NCBI RefSeq assembly: GCF_004210375.1
Contig: NC_134834.1
Span: 9,856,922-9,920,921, forward strand
Length of the DNA: 64,000 nt
From: Tachypleus tridentatus
Lineage: Eukaryota > Arthropoda > Merostomata > Xiphosura > Limulidae
Direction: 5' to 3'
This document shows, piece after piece, positions 12,563 through 25,700 of this stretch (positions are counted from its first letter, which is position 1; every line of letters begins with the position of its first letter). A program made the position numbers and the translations under genes. Under the pieces are notes generated by a model. That model saw only the letters and a program-made list of their open reading frames with translations. It did no database searches and was not told the origin of the DNA.

Positions 12563-15285
12563 AAGGTGTCCTTCTTACAGTTATCCATTGTTATCTAGTT
12601 GGCATCGACCATGGTGTCCTTCTTACAGTTATCCATTGTTATCTAGTTGGCATCGACCATGGTGTCCTTCTTACAATTATCCATTGTTATCTAGTTGGCA
12701 TCGACCATGGTGTCCTTCTTACAGTTATCCATTGTTATCTAGTTGGCATCGACCATGGTGTCCTTCTTACAATTATCCATTGTTATCTAGTTGGCATCGA
12801 CCATGGTGTCCTTCTTACAGTTATCCATTGTTATCTAGTTGGCATCGACCATGGTGTCCTTCTTACAATTATCCATAGTTACCTAGTTGGCATCGACCAT
12901 GGTGTCCTTCTTACAGTTATCCATTGTTATCTAGTTGGCATCGACCATGGTGTCCTTCTTACAATTATCCATAGTTACCTAGTTGGCATCGACCATGGTG
13001 TCCTTCTTATAGTTATCCATTGTTATCTAGTTGGCATCGACCATGGTGTCCTTCTTACAATTATCCATTGTTATCTAGTTGGCATCGACCATGGTGTCCT
13101 TCTTACAGTTATCCATTGTTATCTAGTTGGCATCGACCATGGTGTCCTTCTTACAATTATCCATAGTTACCTAGTTGGCATCGACCATGGTGTCCTTCTT
13201 ACAGTTATCCATTGTTATCTAGTTGGCAACGACCATGATGTCCTTCTTACTGTTGTCCATTGTTATCTAGTTGGCATCGACCATGGTGTCCTTCTTACAG
13301 TTATCCATTGTTATCTAGTTGGCATCGACCATGGTCTCCTTTTTACAGTTATCCATTGTTATCCAGTTGACATCGACCATGGTGTCCTTCTTACAATTAT
13401 CCATTGTTATCTAGTTGACATCGACCATGGTGTCCTTCTTACAGTTATCCATTGTTATCCAGTTGACATCGACCATGGTGTCCTTCTTACAGTTATCCAT
13501 TGTTATCTAGTTGACATCGACCATGGTGTCCTTCTTACAGTTATCCATTGTTATCTAGTTGACATCGACCATGGTGTCCTTCTTACAATTATCCATTGTT
13601 ATCTAGTTGACATCGACCATGGTGTCCTTCTTACAGTTATCCATTGTTATCTAGTTGGCATCGACCATGGTGTCCTTCTTAGAATTATCCATTGTTATCT
13701 ACTTGGCATCGACCATGGTGTCCTTCTTACAGTTATCCATTGTTATCTAGTTGGCATCGACCATGGTGTCCTTCTTACAATTATCCATTGTTATCTAGTT
13801 GGCATCGACCATGGTGTCCTTCTTACAGTTATCCATTGTTATCTAGTTGGCTTCGACCATGGTGTCCTTCTTACAATTATCCATAGTTACCCAGTTGGCA
13901 TCGACCATAGTGTCCTTCTTACAGTTATCCATTGTTATCTAGTTGGCATCGACCATGGTGTCCTTCTTACAATTATCCATTGTTATCTAGTTGGCATCGA
14001 CCATGGTGTCCTTCTTACAGTTATCCATTGTTATCTAGTTGGCATCGACCATGGTGTCCTTCTTACAATTTTCCATAGTTATCTAGTTGGCATCGACCAT
14101 GGTGTCCTTCTTACAGTTATCCATTGTTATCTAGTTGGCATCGACCATGGTGTCCTTCTTACAATTATCCATTGTTATCTAGTTGGCATCGACCATGGTG
14201 TCCTTCTTACAGTTATCCATTCTTATCTAGTTGGCATCGACCATGGTGTCCTTCTTACAATTATCCATAGTTATCTAGTTGGCATCGACCATGGTGTCCT
14301 TCTAACAGTTATCCATTGTTATCTAGTTGGCCACGACCATGATGTCCTTCTTACTGTTGTCCATTGTTATCTAGTTGGCATCGACCATGGTATCCTTCTT
14401 ACAGTTATCCATTGTTATCTAGTTGGCATCGACCATGGTGTCCTTCTTACAGTTATCCATTGTTATCTAGTTGGCATCGACCATGGTGTCCTTCTTACAG
14501 TTACCCATTGTTATCTAGTTGGCATCGACCATGGTGTCCTTCTTACAACTATCCATTGTTATCTAGTTGGCATCGACCATGGTCTCCTTTTTACAGTTAT
14601 CCATTGTTATCCAGTTGACATCGACCATGGTGTCCTTCTTACAGTTATCCATTGTTATCTAGTTGGCATCGACCATGGTGTCCTTCTTACAGTTATCCAT
14701 TGTTATCTAGTTGGCATCGACCATGGTGTCCTTCTTACAGTTATCCATTGTTATCTAGTTGGCATCGACCATGGTGTCCTTCTTATAGTTATCCATTGTT
14801 ATCTAGTTGGCATCGACCATGGTGTCCTTCTTACAGTTATCCATTGTTATCTAGTTGGCAACGACCATGATGTCCTTCTTACTGTTGTCCATTGTTATCT
14901 AGTTGGCATCGACCATGGTGTCCTTCTTACAGTTATCCATTGTTATCTAGTTGGCATCGACCATGGTGTCCTTCTTATAGTTATCCATTGTTATCTAGTT
15001 GGCATCGACCATGGTGTCCTTCTTATAGTTATCCATTGTTATCTAGTTGGCATCGACCATGGTGTCCTTCTTACAGTTATCCATTGTTATCTAGTTGGCA
15101 ACGGCCATGATGTCCTTCTTACTGTTGTCCATTGTTATCTAGTTGGCATCGACCATGGTGTCCTTCTTACAGTTATCCATTGTTATCTAGTTAGCATCGA
15201 CCATGGTGTCCTTCTTATAGTTATCCATTGTTATCTAGTTGGAATCGACCATGGTGTCCTTCTTACAGTTATCCATTGTTACCTG
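12563..15285. repeat. tandem array, 48 bp unit (about 57 copies) with higher-order structure
   Basis: The unit is GGTGTCCTTCTTACAGTTAT, then CCATTGTTATCTAGTTGGCA, then TCGACCAT. Copies alternate TACAGTTATCC and TACAATTATCC over much of the left half, giving a 96 bp dimer. On the right a 240 bp five-unit block marked by GCAACGACCATGATG and ACTGTTGTCC recurs (about 14850-14890 and 15090-15130). Since 48 is divisible by three, frames such as LSSWHRPWCPSYSYPL stay open. No start context or unique flanking coding sequence supports translation. Confidence 0.97.
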
Positions 15286-16106
15286 GGTCTCCTAAGGCTT
15301 TTGTTAGTGAAAGTATCATCATTAAAGATTTACTACGTGCTCTTCTGTTCGGGTTTGTTAAATTTCTACAGCGCATAGCAACCTGTTAAAGACAAACTTG
15401 ACCAACATCTGAAAACAGTAAGCCTCGTTTTCTTTATTCAAGGTTGGATGGTTTGTGATTTGTTGGTTTAAACATTAATAATTTACTTGTTTTTGTTCTG
15501 CAACTTGATGGTTTAACTCACTCACAGCTGATTCGCCGTATCGGTCGCGGTACGCCTCCGTCAGTGGAACGCTCGTCTGCCGTAAAAGGGTGTACGGCTT
15601 GCAAACATTTCGTCCGCGTTCAGAGCAGCCGCAGTCAGTGGGGTAAAATGTGATTTGAAAACTTGTGGTTAGGTTAAGATACGAAATTAAGAGCATTTTC
15701 GTTTGTGACCCGTTGTTTTAAGTCTAAGCATGGACTGTTTATATTACTTAATTTTCTGGTCTTGTTCTCTTTGTTGAAAGTATATTACTTACAAATGTTC
15801 AGTAGCTCCCAACCCTAAAGCTCTAACGATCAATTACGAACTGGTCGATACATACGATTTCAGATTCAGAAAAAAACCAAAGAAACTAGACAAGAGATAA
15901 GACTCTTACCACTTTCGTATCCAGTTATTATCTCAATACACAGTCACAAGAGAACCTAAGTATTCGCGTATTAAAGAAAGGTTAAATGTTAAGCTGAAAC
16001 ACAGCTTCGGAAAAATAAACCAAGAAATGAACAAGATAAAAGAAATGCACATTTATTAGCACATTGTCTTTGAAGTTCCCAAATTAATTCAATAAAAAAA
16101 GTTCTT
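15286..16106. other. unique DNA with a short GC-rich frame
   Basis: A CpG-rich patch at about 15530-15640 stands out in AT-rich DNA. On the minus strand it lies in a 73-codon frame (15475-15696) reading PTDCGCSERGRNVCKPY and LLRQTSVPLTEAYRDRYGES, followed by GTGAGTGAG, which could be a splice donor. I do not recognise the protein and see no clear acceptor. It may be an exon of another gene or chance. Confidence 0.3.
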
Positions 16107-16200
16107 GTTTGTTTCAAACCACTAAGCTATCCAATGGGCTATCTGTGATGTACCCACCACGGGAATCAAAACACAATTTTTAGTGTTGTAGACCCACTGA
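16107..16200 (-). mobile_element. SINE-B copy
   Basis: Plus-strand CAATGGGCTATCTGTGATGT, CCACCACGGGAATC and GTGTTGTAGACCCACTG match SINE-B, with a GTTTGTTTC tail on the left. The element reads on the minus strand. Confidence 0.7.
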
Positions 16201-17429
16201 AGAACAATATAAATGAACAACATTGTTTCACGAACAAACACAGGCTGATTGTTATTATCTGTTGCCATAGTACTGGAAAATTAATGTGAAAATCAGTCTG
16301 ATAAACTAATGTCATATCGTTTTCACTGCTGTTTTGTGTGTGTGCGCAAAATATTGTAATTAAATAGACAAAATGACATTTGTTCATTAACTGCATTGAA
16401 GAAAAATAAAACAATTAGAAAAGAATATATATAGAGAGAAACCTATGTCGTTCGTTTCTGAACTTATAAGCGCGAAGCTTCACAAAGTGTTGTCCGCGCA
16501 TGACCGTTACTAATTTCGAGCAGCAGTTATATGCCTTCCAGTTCTTGCGCTGGTCTGTTTCACATAGTATATCAAGCCACCAACGAACGGTCTTAAACGG
16601 TCGAGCCTTTGAGGCAACCAGCCATGAACTACAAAACTGTCAGACGAGTAAGCTAACTATTAGTAGCGCTAGGCCTAAAGTAGAGCGAAAGTTTTTTTTC
16701 TAACGTTTCTGTTTGAGAAGATTCAGTTAAATCCTCGTACTAGCTCGTTCAGTTTGATTTAAGAATTACTGGTAATATTACGTCCGATGTTAATTTAGGA
16801 CACAATGTGGTCAAAAACTGCCATGATTCGAAACACATAAACAACAAAATAAAACCCAGAACAGGTTGCAATAGTTACGACGAGTGCTTGCGCGTGTTTG
16901 ACGTCATTGAAAAGTACTGACGTAAACGCATGCGTGGCCTGTCCGAGAGTATGTGGATACATAATAATTGGTTTTTTGAGGTCTGTAACACAACTTCCAT
17001 GTGGTTCTTTAGAAGTAATAAGTTTGTATGTTACAGGTTATTACATGTTACCAATCTCAATGGTACTTCTGTTTTTACTTTTGTGTGTGGTTCGGGTGTT
17101 GTTAGAAAACAACCAATTCAGTCACATAAAAACTAACTTCTTCCATCAATAGATGTTCATATGATAGTTGGGATATTGTAATAATAAATTCATGTATTTA
17201 CAAATTCGTTGAACACATAGTTAGTTTATAAACGTGTTTCAAAAGATAGAAAATTGGTAAAACTTGAAACTATAACGAAAGGTCTTCATAACTTCAAACA
17301 TTTATACAAGAACTAGACTCATGTACTATGAGAAAATGTTATCTTATGTAGAGAAACGGATTTATAACATTTAAAATAGAACATGATGAATTAACTTCAA
17401 ACTAAAATGTACACATATAGTTTCCTGTG
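16201..17429. other. unique DNA, no gene supported
   Basis: Contains frames of 67-84 codons without recognisable motifs. A full CRE-like palindrome TGACGTCA lies at 16899-16906, and TGACGTAA at 16918-16925, in a locally CpG-rich stretch. No transcription unit can be tied to it. Confidence 0.4.
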
Positions 17430-19760
17430 TCTGAAAGTCGGTGTTAACTACTAACTACAACACAGATTACTAGACCTGTAAGTCTATGCTAACTAATAAC
17501 TACAAAACAGTTTAGTAGACCTGTAAGTCTGTATTAACTACTAACTACAACACACTCTGGTAGACCTGTAAGGCTATGTTAACTACTTACTACAAGACAG
17601 TTTAGTAAGCCTATAAGTCTATGTTGTCTACTAACTACAACACACTCTAGTAGACCTGTAAGTCTATGTTATCCACTAACTACAACACAATTTAGTAGGC
17701 CTGTAAGTCTATGTTAACTACTAACTACAACACAGTTTAGTAGGCCTGTAAGTCTATGTTAACTACTAACAACGACACAGTTTAGTAGACCTGTAAGTCT
17801 ATGCTAACTACTAACTACAACACAGTTTAGTAGACCTGTAAGTCTATGTTACCTACTAACTACAAACCAGTTTAGTGGGCCTGTAAATCTATGTTAACTA
17901 CTAACTAGAACACAGTTTAGTAGGCCTGTAAGTCTATGTTATCTACTAACTACAACACAGTTTAGTTGAACTGTAAGTCTATGTTATCTACTAACTACAA
18001 ACCAGTTTAGTAGGCCTGAAAGTCTATTTTCACTACAAACTACAACACAGTTTAACAGACCTGTAGGTCTATGTTAACTACTACCTACAAACCAGTTTAG
18101 TAGACCTGTAAGTCTATGTTAACTACTAACTAGAACACAGTTTAGTAGGCCTGTAAGTCTATGTTATCTACTAACTACAACACAGTTTAGTAGGCCTGTA
18201 CGTCTATGTTAACTACTACCTACAACACAGTTTAGTTGACCTGTAAGTCTGTGTTAACTACTAACTACAACACAGTCTGGTATACCAGTAAGTCTATGTT
18301 AACTACTAACTACAACACAGTTTAGTAGACGTGTAAGTCTATGTTAACTACTAACTACAACACAGTTTAGTAGACGTGTAAGTCTATGTTAACTACTAAC
18401 TAGAACACAGTTTAGTAGACCTGTAGTTCTATGTTAACTACTAACTACAACACAGTTTAGTAGACCTGTAAGTCTATGTTATCTACTAACTACAACACAG
18501 TTTAGTAGGCCTGTAAGTCTATGTTAACTACTACCTACAACACAGTTTAGTAGACCTGTAAGTCTATGTTAACTACTAACTACAACACAGTTTAGTAGAC
18601 CTGTAAGTCTATCTTATCTACTAACCACAACACAGTTTAGTAGACCTGTAAGTCTGTGTTAACTACTAACTACAACACAGTCTGGTAGACCTGTAAGTCT
18701 GTGTTAACTACTAACTACAACACAGTCTGGTAGACCAGTAAGTCTATGTTAACTACTAACTACAACACAGTTTAGTAGACGTGTAAGTCTATGTTAACTA
18801 CTAACTACAACACAGTTTAGTAGACCTGTAAGTCTGTGTTAACTACTAACTACAACACAGTCTGGTAGACCTGTAAGTCTATGTTAACTACTAACTAGAA
18901 CACAGTTTAGTAGACCTGTAGTTCTATGTTAACTACTAACTACAACACAGTTTAGTTGACCTGTAAGTCTATGTTATCTACAACACAGTTTAGTAGGCCT
19001 GAAAGTCTATTTTCACTACAAACTACAACACAGTTTAACAGACCTGTAGGTCTATGTTAACTACTAACTACAACACAGTTTAATAGACCTGTAAGTCTAT
19101 GTTAACTACTAACTACAACACAGTTTAGTAGGCCTGTAAGTCTATGTTATCTACAACACAGTTTAGTAAACCTGTAAGTCTATGTTAACTACTAACTACA
19201 ACACAGTTTAGTAGACCTGTACGTCTATGTTAACTACTAACTACAACACAGTTTAGTAGACCTGTACGTCTATGTCAACTACTAACTACAACACAGTTTC
19301 GTAGACCTGTACGTCTATGTTAACTACTAACTACAACACAGTTTCGTAGACCTGTACGTCTATGTTAACTACTAACTACAACAGAGTTTAGTAGACCTGT
19401 TTGTCAGTGGTAACTGCTAATTAAACAAAATTTATTAGGATTTTAAGTCAGTGGTAACAACTTATTAAACATAATTTACTAGGCTTGTAAGTCCGTGTTA
19501 ACTAATAATAAAACATAATTTAGTAGGCTTGTAATTCAGTGTAACTACTAATTAAACATAATTTAGTAGACTTGTAAGTCAGTGATAACTACTAATTACA
19601 ACATAAGTTAGTAGTATTGTAAGTCAGTGGTAACTACTAATTAAACATAAATTAGTAGTATTGTAAGTCAGTGGTAACTACTAATTGAACATAATTTAGT
19701 AGTATTGTAAGTCAGTGGTAACTACTAATTAAATATTAGTTAGTAAACATAAGTTAGTAA
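17430..19760. repeat. tandem array, 45 bp unit (about 52 copies)
   Basis: The unit is AACACAGTTTAGTAGACCTG plus TAAGTCTATGTTAACTACTAACTAC. There is much point variation (TAGGCC/TAGACC, TTATCTACT/TTAACTACT, GTCTGTG/GTCTATG). Units from about 19400 onward shift to a diverged form (ATAATTTAGTAGTATTGTAA), indicating an old array edge. Confidence 0.96.
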
Positions 19761-19799
19761 AGTTTCCATTATCATAACTCCTCCCATCTTATATAGAAG

Positions 19800-22700
19800 A
19801 AATGTACACCCTACCAGTATTACTTCTGCATTTACACTCTACCAGTATTACTTCTGTATGCACACTCTACCAGTATTACTTCTGTATGTACACTCTACCA
19901 GTATTACTTCTGCATGTACACTCTACCAGTATTACTTCTGTATGTACACTCTACCAGTATTACTTCTGCATGTACACTCTACCAGTATTACTTCTGTATG
20001 CACACTCTACCAGTATTACTTCTGTATGTAACACTCTACCAGTATTAGCTGTATGTATGTACACTCTACCAGTTACTTCTGCGTGTACACTCTGCCAGTA
20101 TTACTTCTGCATGACCACACTCTGCCAGTGTTAGCTTCTGTGTGTACACTCTGCCAGTGTTGCTTCTGTATGCGCACTCTACCAGTATTAGCTGCTGTAT
20201 GTGCGCTCTGCCAGTGTTAGCTTCTGCGTGTACGCTCTGCCGGTGTTAGCTGTGTACACTCCACGTGTACATTCCGCCAGTATTAGCTGCTGACATGTGC
20301 GCTCTGCCAGTATTAGCTGACATGGACGCTATGCCAGTGTTGGCTGACGTGTTGCGCCCTGCCGGTGTTAGCTGGTGGTGTTGCTCTGCCGGTTGTTAAA
20401 GCTGCTGCGTATTGCGCCCTCAATCGGTTGTTGCGTCTTGTGTGTGCGCTCTGCCGGTTGTTGGCTGCGTGTACGCTCTGCCGGTGTTAGCTGCCGTGTG
20501 CGCTCTGCCGGTGTTGTTGGCTATGACATTGTGTGCGCATCTGCCAGGTGTTGGCTGCGTATTGTGCGCTCTGCCGGTGTTAGCTGTGACGTGTGTGCGC
20601 TCTGCCGGTGTTGGCTGCTGACGTGTTGCTCTGCCGGTTGTTGGCTATGGTGTGTGCGCTCTGCCGTGTGTTGGCTTCGCGTGTTGCGCTCTGCCGGTGT
20701 TAGCTGCCGTGTGCGCTCTGCCGGTTGTTGGCTGACGGTGTTGCCCTGCCGGTGTTGGCTGTGCGTGTGTTGCGCTCTGCCGGTGTTAGCTGCCAGTGTG
20801 TGCGCCCTGCCGGGTGTTAACGTGCTGTGTGCGCTCTGCCGGTGTTAGCTATGACGTATTGCGCTCTGCCGGTGTTAGCTGCTGTTGTGTGCGCTCTGCC
20901 GGTTAGCTGCTGTGTGCGCCTATCGGTGTTAGCTATGATTGTGCGCTCTGCCGGTGTTAGCTGCGTGTTGCGCCCTATCCGGTGTTAGCTGCGTGTGTGC
21001 GCTCTGCCGGTGTTGGCTGTAGCGTATTTGCGCTCTGCCGGTGTTAAGCTGCTGACGTTGCGCTCTGCCGGTGCTGGCTATGACGTATTGCATCCGCCGG
21101 TGTTAGCTGCTGTTACGTGTGCGCTCTGCCGGTGTTAGCTGCGTGCTGCGCTCTGCCGCCGGTGTTAGGCTGTGACGTGTACGCATCTGCCGGTGTTGGC
21201 TGTATTGCGTGTGCGCCCTGCGGTGTTAGCTGTGTATATTGCGCTCTGCCGGGTTGGCTGCTGTACGTGTTGCGCCCTGCCGTTGTTGGCTGTGCGTGTT
21301 GCGCTCTGCCAGTTGTTGGCTGCAACGTGCGCGCATCGCCAGGTGTTAGCTGCGCGTGTACGCATCTGCCAGGTGTTAGCTGCGTTGTGCGCTCTGCCGG
21401 TTGTTGGCTATCTGTGTGCGCTCTGCCAGGTGTTAGCTATTGCGTGTGCGCTCTGCCGGTGTTAGCTGGCATGTGCGCCCTGCCGGTGGTAGCTTAGCGG
21501 TTGCGCCCTGCCGGTGTTGGCTATCTGTGTGCATCGCCGGTGTTAGCTCATGTGTGCGCATCTGCCGGTGTTGGCTGTTGCGTGGCGCATCACCGGTGTT
21601 AAGCTGCCGAAGTGTGCGCTCTGCCAGTTGGTAGCCTGCTCTGTGTGCGCTCTGCCGGTTGTTAGCTGCCGCGTGTTGCGCTCTGCCGGTTGTTGGCTGT
21701 AGCGTTGCGCCCTGCCGGTTGTTGGCTTTGCGTGTGCGCCCTGCGGATTGATTAAGCTGCTCTGTGGTGCACTCATGAGTATTGGCTATCTGTGTGCGCT
21801 CTGCCGGTGTTGGCCTGTGCGTGTGCGGCTCAGCTGGTTAGCTGGCTGTAGTGCGCCGTTGCCGTTCGGCTGCTATGCGTATTGCGCTCTGCCGGTTGTT
21901 GGCTGCGTGTGCGCATCTGCCGGTTGTTGGCTGCGTGTGCGCCCTGCCGGTTGTTGGCTGTCTGTGTTGCGCTCTGTGTTTGGCCTGCTTGCGCTGTGCG
22001 CCCTGCCAGTGTTGGCTGTAAATTGTGCGCCCTGCCGGTGTTGGCTTGCTGTGTTGCGCTCTGCCGGTGTTAGCTGCTCGCAGTGACGCTCTGCCGTGTT
22101 GGCTATCTGTGTACGCATCTGCCGGTGTTGGCTGTAGCGTGGTGCGCCTGCACCAGTGTTGCTGCTTGCGTGTGCGCTGTGCCGGTGTTGGCTGACGTGG
22201 CGCGCTCTGCCGGTGTTGGCTGTCTTGTGCTGCGCATCTGCCGGTTGTTAGCTGCAACGTGTAGGCATCTGCCGGTTGTTGGCTGCTAGCGTGTGCGCCC
22301 TGCCGGTGTTGGCTGTCTGTGTGCGCATCTGCCGGTGTTGAAGCTGCTTGTGGTACGCATCTGCCGGTTGTTGGCTATGATGTTGCGCTCTGCCGGTGTT
22401 GGCTGCTTAACGTGTGCGCCTTCGCCGGTGTTAGCTATCTGTGTGCGCTCTGCCAGTTGTTGGCTGCGCGTGTGCGCGCTGCCGGTTGTTGGCTGTGGCG
22501 TGTTGCATATCTGCCGGTTGTTAAAGCTGCTGCGTGTGCGCTCTGCCGGGTGTTAGCTGTTGTGTTGCGCATCTGCCGGTTGTTTGCGTAGGTGACGCGC
22601 ATCTGCCAGTGTGTTAGCTGTAGCGTGTGCGCCCTGCCGGTTGTTAGCTATCTGTGTTGCGCTCTGCCAGTCGTTAGCTGCGTATTGCGCCCTGCCGGTG

Positions 22701-25700
22701 TTAGCTGCTTGGTATGGTGCGCCCTGCCGGCGTTGGCTGCTGATGTGTGCATCTGCCGGTTGTTGGCTATCTGTGGCGCATCTGCCGGTGTTGCTGCGTA
22801 TGATTGTGCGCCTGCCGGTGTTAGCTGCCGTGTGCGCTCTGCCAGTTGTTGGCTGCGTGTGCGCCTGCCGGTGTTGGCTGTCTGTGTTGCGCTCTGCCGG
22901 TGTTAGCTGCTAGCGTGTACGCTCTGCCGGTGTTGGCTGTGCGTGACGCGCCTCTACCGGTGTTGGCTAATCTGTGTTGCATCTTCCGCCGGTGTTGGCT
23001 GGCACGTGTGCGCTCTGCCGGTCAATTGGCTGTCGTGTTGCGCTCTGCCCGGTGTTGGCTGTGACGTGTTGCCCTGCACCGGTGTTGGCTGTAATGCGCG
23101 CTCTGCCGGATTGTTAGCTGACGTGGTGCGCCCTGCCAGTTGGTTAGCTGCGTGACGCATCTGCCGGATTGTTAGCTGCGTGACGCGCTCCGCCGGTGGT
23201 TAGCTGTAGTGTTGCGCTCTGCCGGTGTTAGCTGCTGCGTGACGCGCTCTGCCGGTGTTGGCTGCTCTATGTGCGCTCTGCCGGTGTTGGCTGCGCGTGT
23301 TGCGCTCTGCCGGTGTTGGCTGCTGTTGTGCGCCCTGCCGGTGATATAGCTGGGTTGCCCTGCCGGTGTTGGCTGCTCTGTGGCATCCGCCGGTGTTGGC
23401 TATGCTGTGTTGCGCCCTGCCGATTGTTGGCTGCGTGACGCTCTGCCGATTGTTGGCTGCTGGCCGTGGCGCATCACGCCGGTGGTTAGCTGAGCTATTG
23501 TGCGTAATCTGCCGGTGTTAGCTGTGTATGGACCCGCTATGCGAGTTGTTAGCTGCTGTGTGCGCCCCTGCCGGTTGTTAGCTGTGATGTGCGCTCTGCC
23601 GGTTGTTAGCTGCGTGTTGCGCCCTATCGATTGTTGCGATCTTGTGTATTTGCTCTGCCGGTGTTGGCTTATCACCGTGGTACGCTCTGCCGGTTGTTAA
23701 GCTTCATCTGTGTGCTATCTGCCAGGTGTTGGCTTCTCTGTGCGCTCTGCCGGTTGTTAGCTGCGTGTGCGCCCTGCCGGTGTTAGCTTCTGCGTTTTAC
23801 GCTCTGCTGATTGTTGGCTGCGACTTGTGCGCAGCTCTGCCGGTGTTAGCTGCTGCGCCGTGTTAGCCGCGCTCTGCCGGTGCTTAGCCTGCGCTCTGCC
23901 GGTGTTAGCTGTTGCCGTGTGCGCTCTGCCGGTGTTAGCTGCTGTGTGCGCTCTGCCGGTGTTGGCTGCCGTGTGCGCGCTCTGCCGGTTGTTGGCTGTG
24001 ACGCGCGCTCTGCCCGTTGTTGGCTGTATGCGTGCACGCTCTGCCGGTGTTGCTTCTGTGTGCCAGTGCCGGCGTTAATCTGCCGGATTGTTAGCTGCTG
24101 GCCGTGTTGCGCTCTGCCGATTGTTAGCTGCTGTTATGTTGCGCGCTCTGCCGTTGTTAGCTGCTTGACGTGCGCATCTGCCGATTGGTTAGCTGCTGTG
24201 TGTGCGCTCTGCCGGTGTTGGCTGCTAGCCGTGGACGCATCTGCCGGTGTTAGCTGCGTATTATTTTTATCCGCCGGTGTTAGCTGCGCCGTGTTGCGCA
24301 TCTGCCGGTGTTAGCTGTATGCGACGCCTTATGCCGGTGTTGGCTGTGCGTATGTTACGCCCTGCCGGTGTTGCTTCTGACGTGTACGCTCTGCCGGTGT
24401 TAGCTGCGTGTGCGCCCTATCGGTGTTGCGCTCTGTATGTGCGCTCTGCCGGTTGTTGAAGCTGCGTGTTGCGCTCTGCCGGTGTTAAAGCTGCCGTGTA
24501 TTCTGCATCTGCAGGTGTTGGCTATGACGTGTTGCGCTCTGCCGGTGTTGGCTAGCGTGTGCGCTCTGCCGATTGTTAGCTGTGACGTGGCGCGCTCTGC
24601 CGGTGTTAGCTGCGCCGTGTTGCGCTCTGCCTGGGGTTGTTAGCTGCCAACGTGTGCGCTCTGCCGGTGTTAGCTTCAGTGCGTATTGCGCTCTGCCGTT
24701 GTTGGCTATGATGGCGCGCTCTGCCGATTCGTTGGCTGTTGACGTGTGCGCCCTGCCGGTTGTTGGCTATGACGTGGTGCGCTCTGCCAGGTGTTAGCTG
24801 CTATGTGTGTGCGCCTGTTGATTAGCGGTGCCGATATTGTGCGCTCTGCCAGATTGTTAGCTGCTATGTGGCGCATCTGCCGGTGTTAGCTGCTGCGTGT
24901 GCGCCCTATCGGTGTTAGCTGCTGCCGTGTTGCGCATCTGCCGGTCGGTTAGCTGCGTGTTGCGCCCTATCGGTGTTAGCTGCCGTGTGCGCTCTGCCAG
25001 TTGTTGGCTGTCGTGTGTGCGCATCTGCCGGTGTTAGGCTATGCGTGTGCGCTATCACCTGGTTGTTAGCTGTGACGTGTTGCGCTCTGCCGGTGTTAGG
25101 CTGCAATTGTTAGCTCTCGCCGGTTGTTAGCTTCTGCCAGTATTGCGTTCTGCCGATTTGTTGGCTGCTGCGTGTGCGCCCTGCCGGTGTTGGCTGTGTG
25201 TTGCGCCCTGCCGGTGTTTGGCTGCTGACGTATTGCGCCTCTGCCGGTGTTAGCGTGTTGCGCATCTGCCGGTGTTAGCTGCTGCGTGTTGCGCTCTGCC
25301 AGTTGTTAGCTGCGCGGTGCGCTCTGCCGGATTGTTGGCTGTCTGTGGCGCATCTGCCGGTTGTTGGCTGTCTGTTTGCATCTGCCGGTGTTCTGCTATG
25401 GCGCCTCTGCCAGTGTTAGCTGGCGTGTGCGCCCTGCCGGTGTTAGCTGCCGCGGTTTGCGCCTGCCGGTGTTGGCTGTCTGTAATTGCGCTCCACCGGT
25501 GTTAGCTGTCTCAATGTGCGCATCTGCCGGTGTTGGCTGGCTGTGTTGCGCATCCGCCGGTGTTGGCTGCCGCATTGACGCATCTGCCGGTTGTTGGCTA
25601 TCTTGACGCGCTCTGCCGGTGTTGGCTGTGCGTGTTGCATCTGCCAGGTGTTGGCTGCGTATTGCGCCCTGCCGGTGTTAGCTTGCCTGGCTGTGCGCCC

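Noticed and set aside
12588-15110. Repeat protein LSSWHRPWCPSYSYPL
   Set aside because: This is the translation of the 48 bp minisatellite. It is broken repeatedly by stops in variant units and has no signal peptide, splice context or non-repeat domain.
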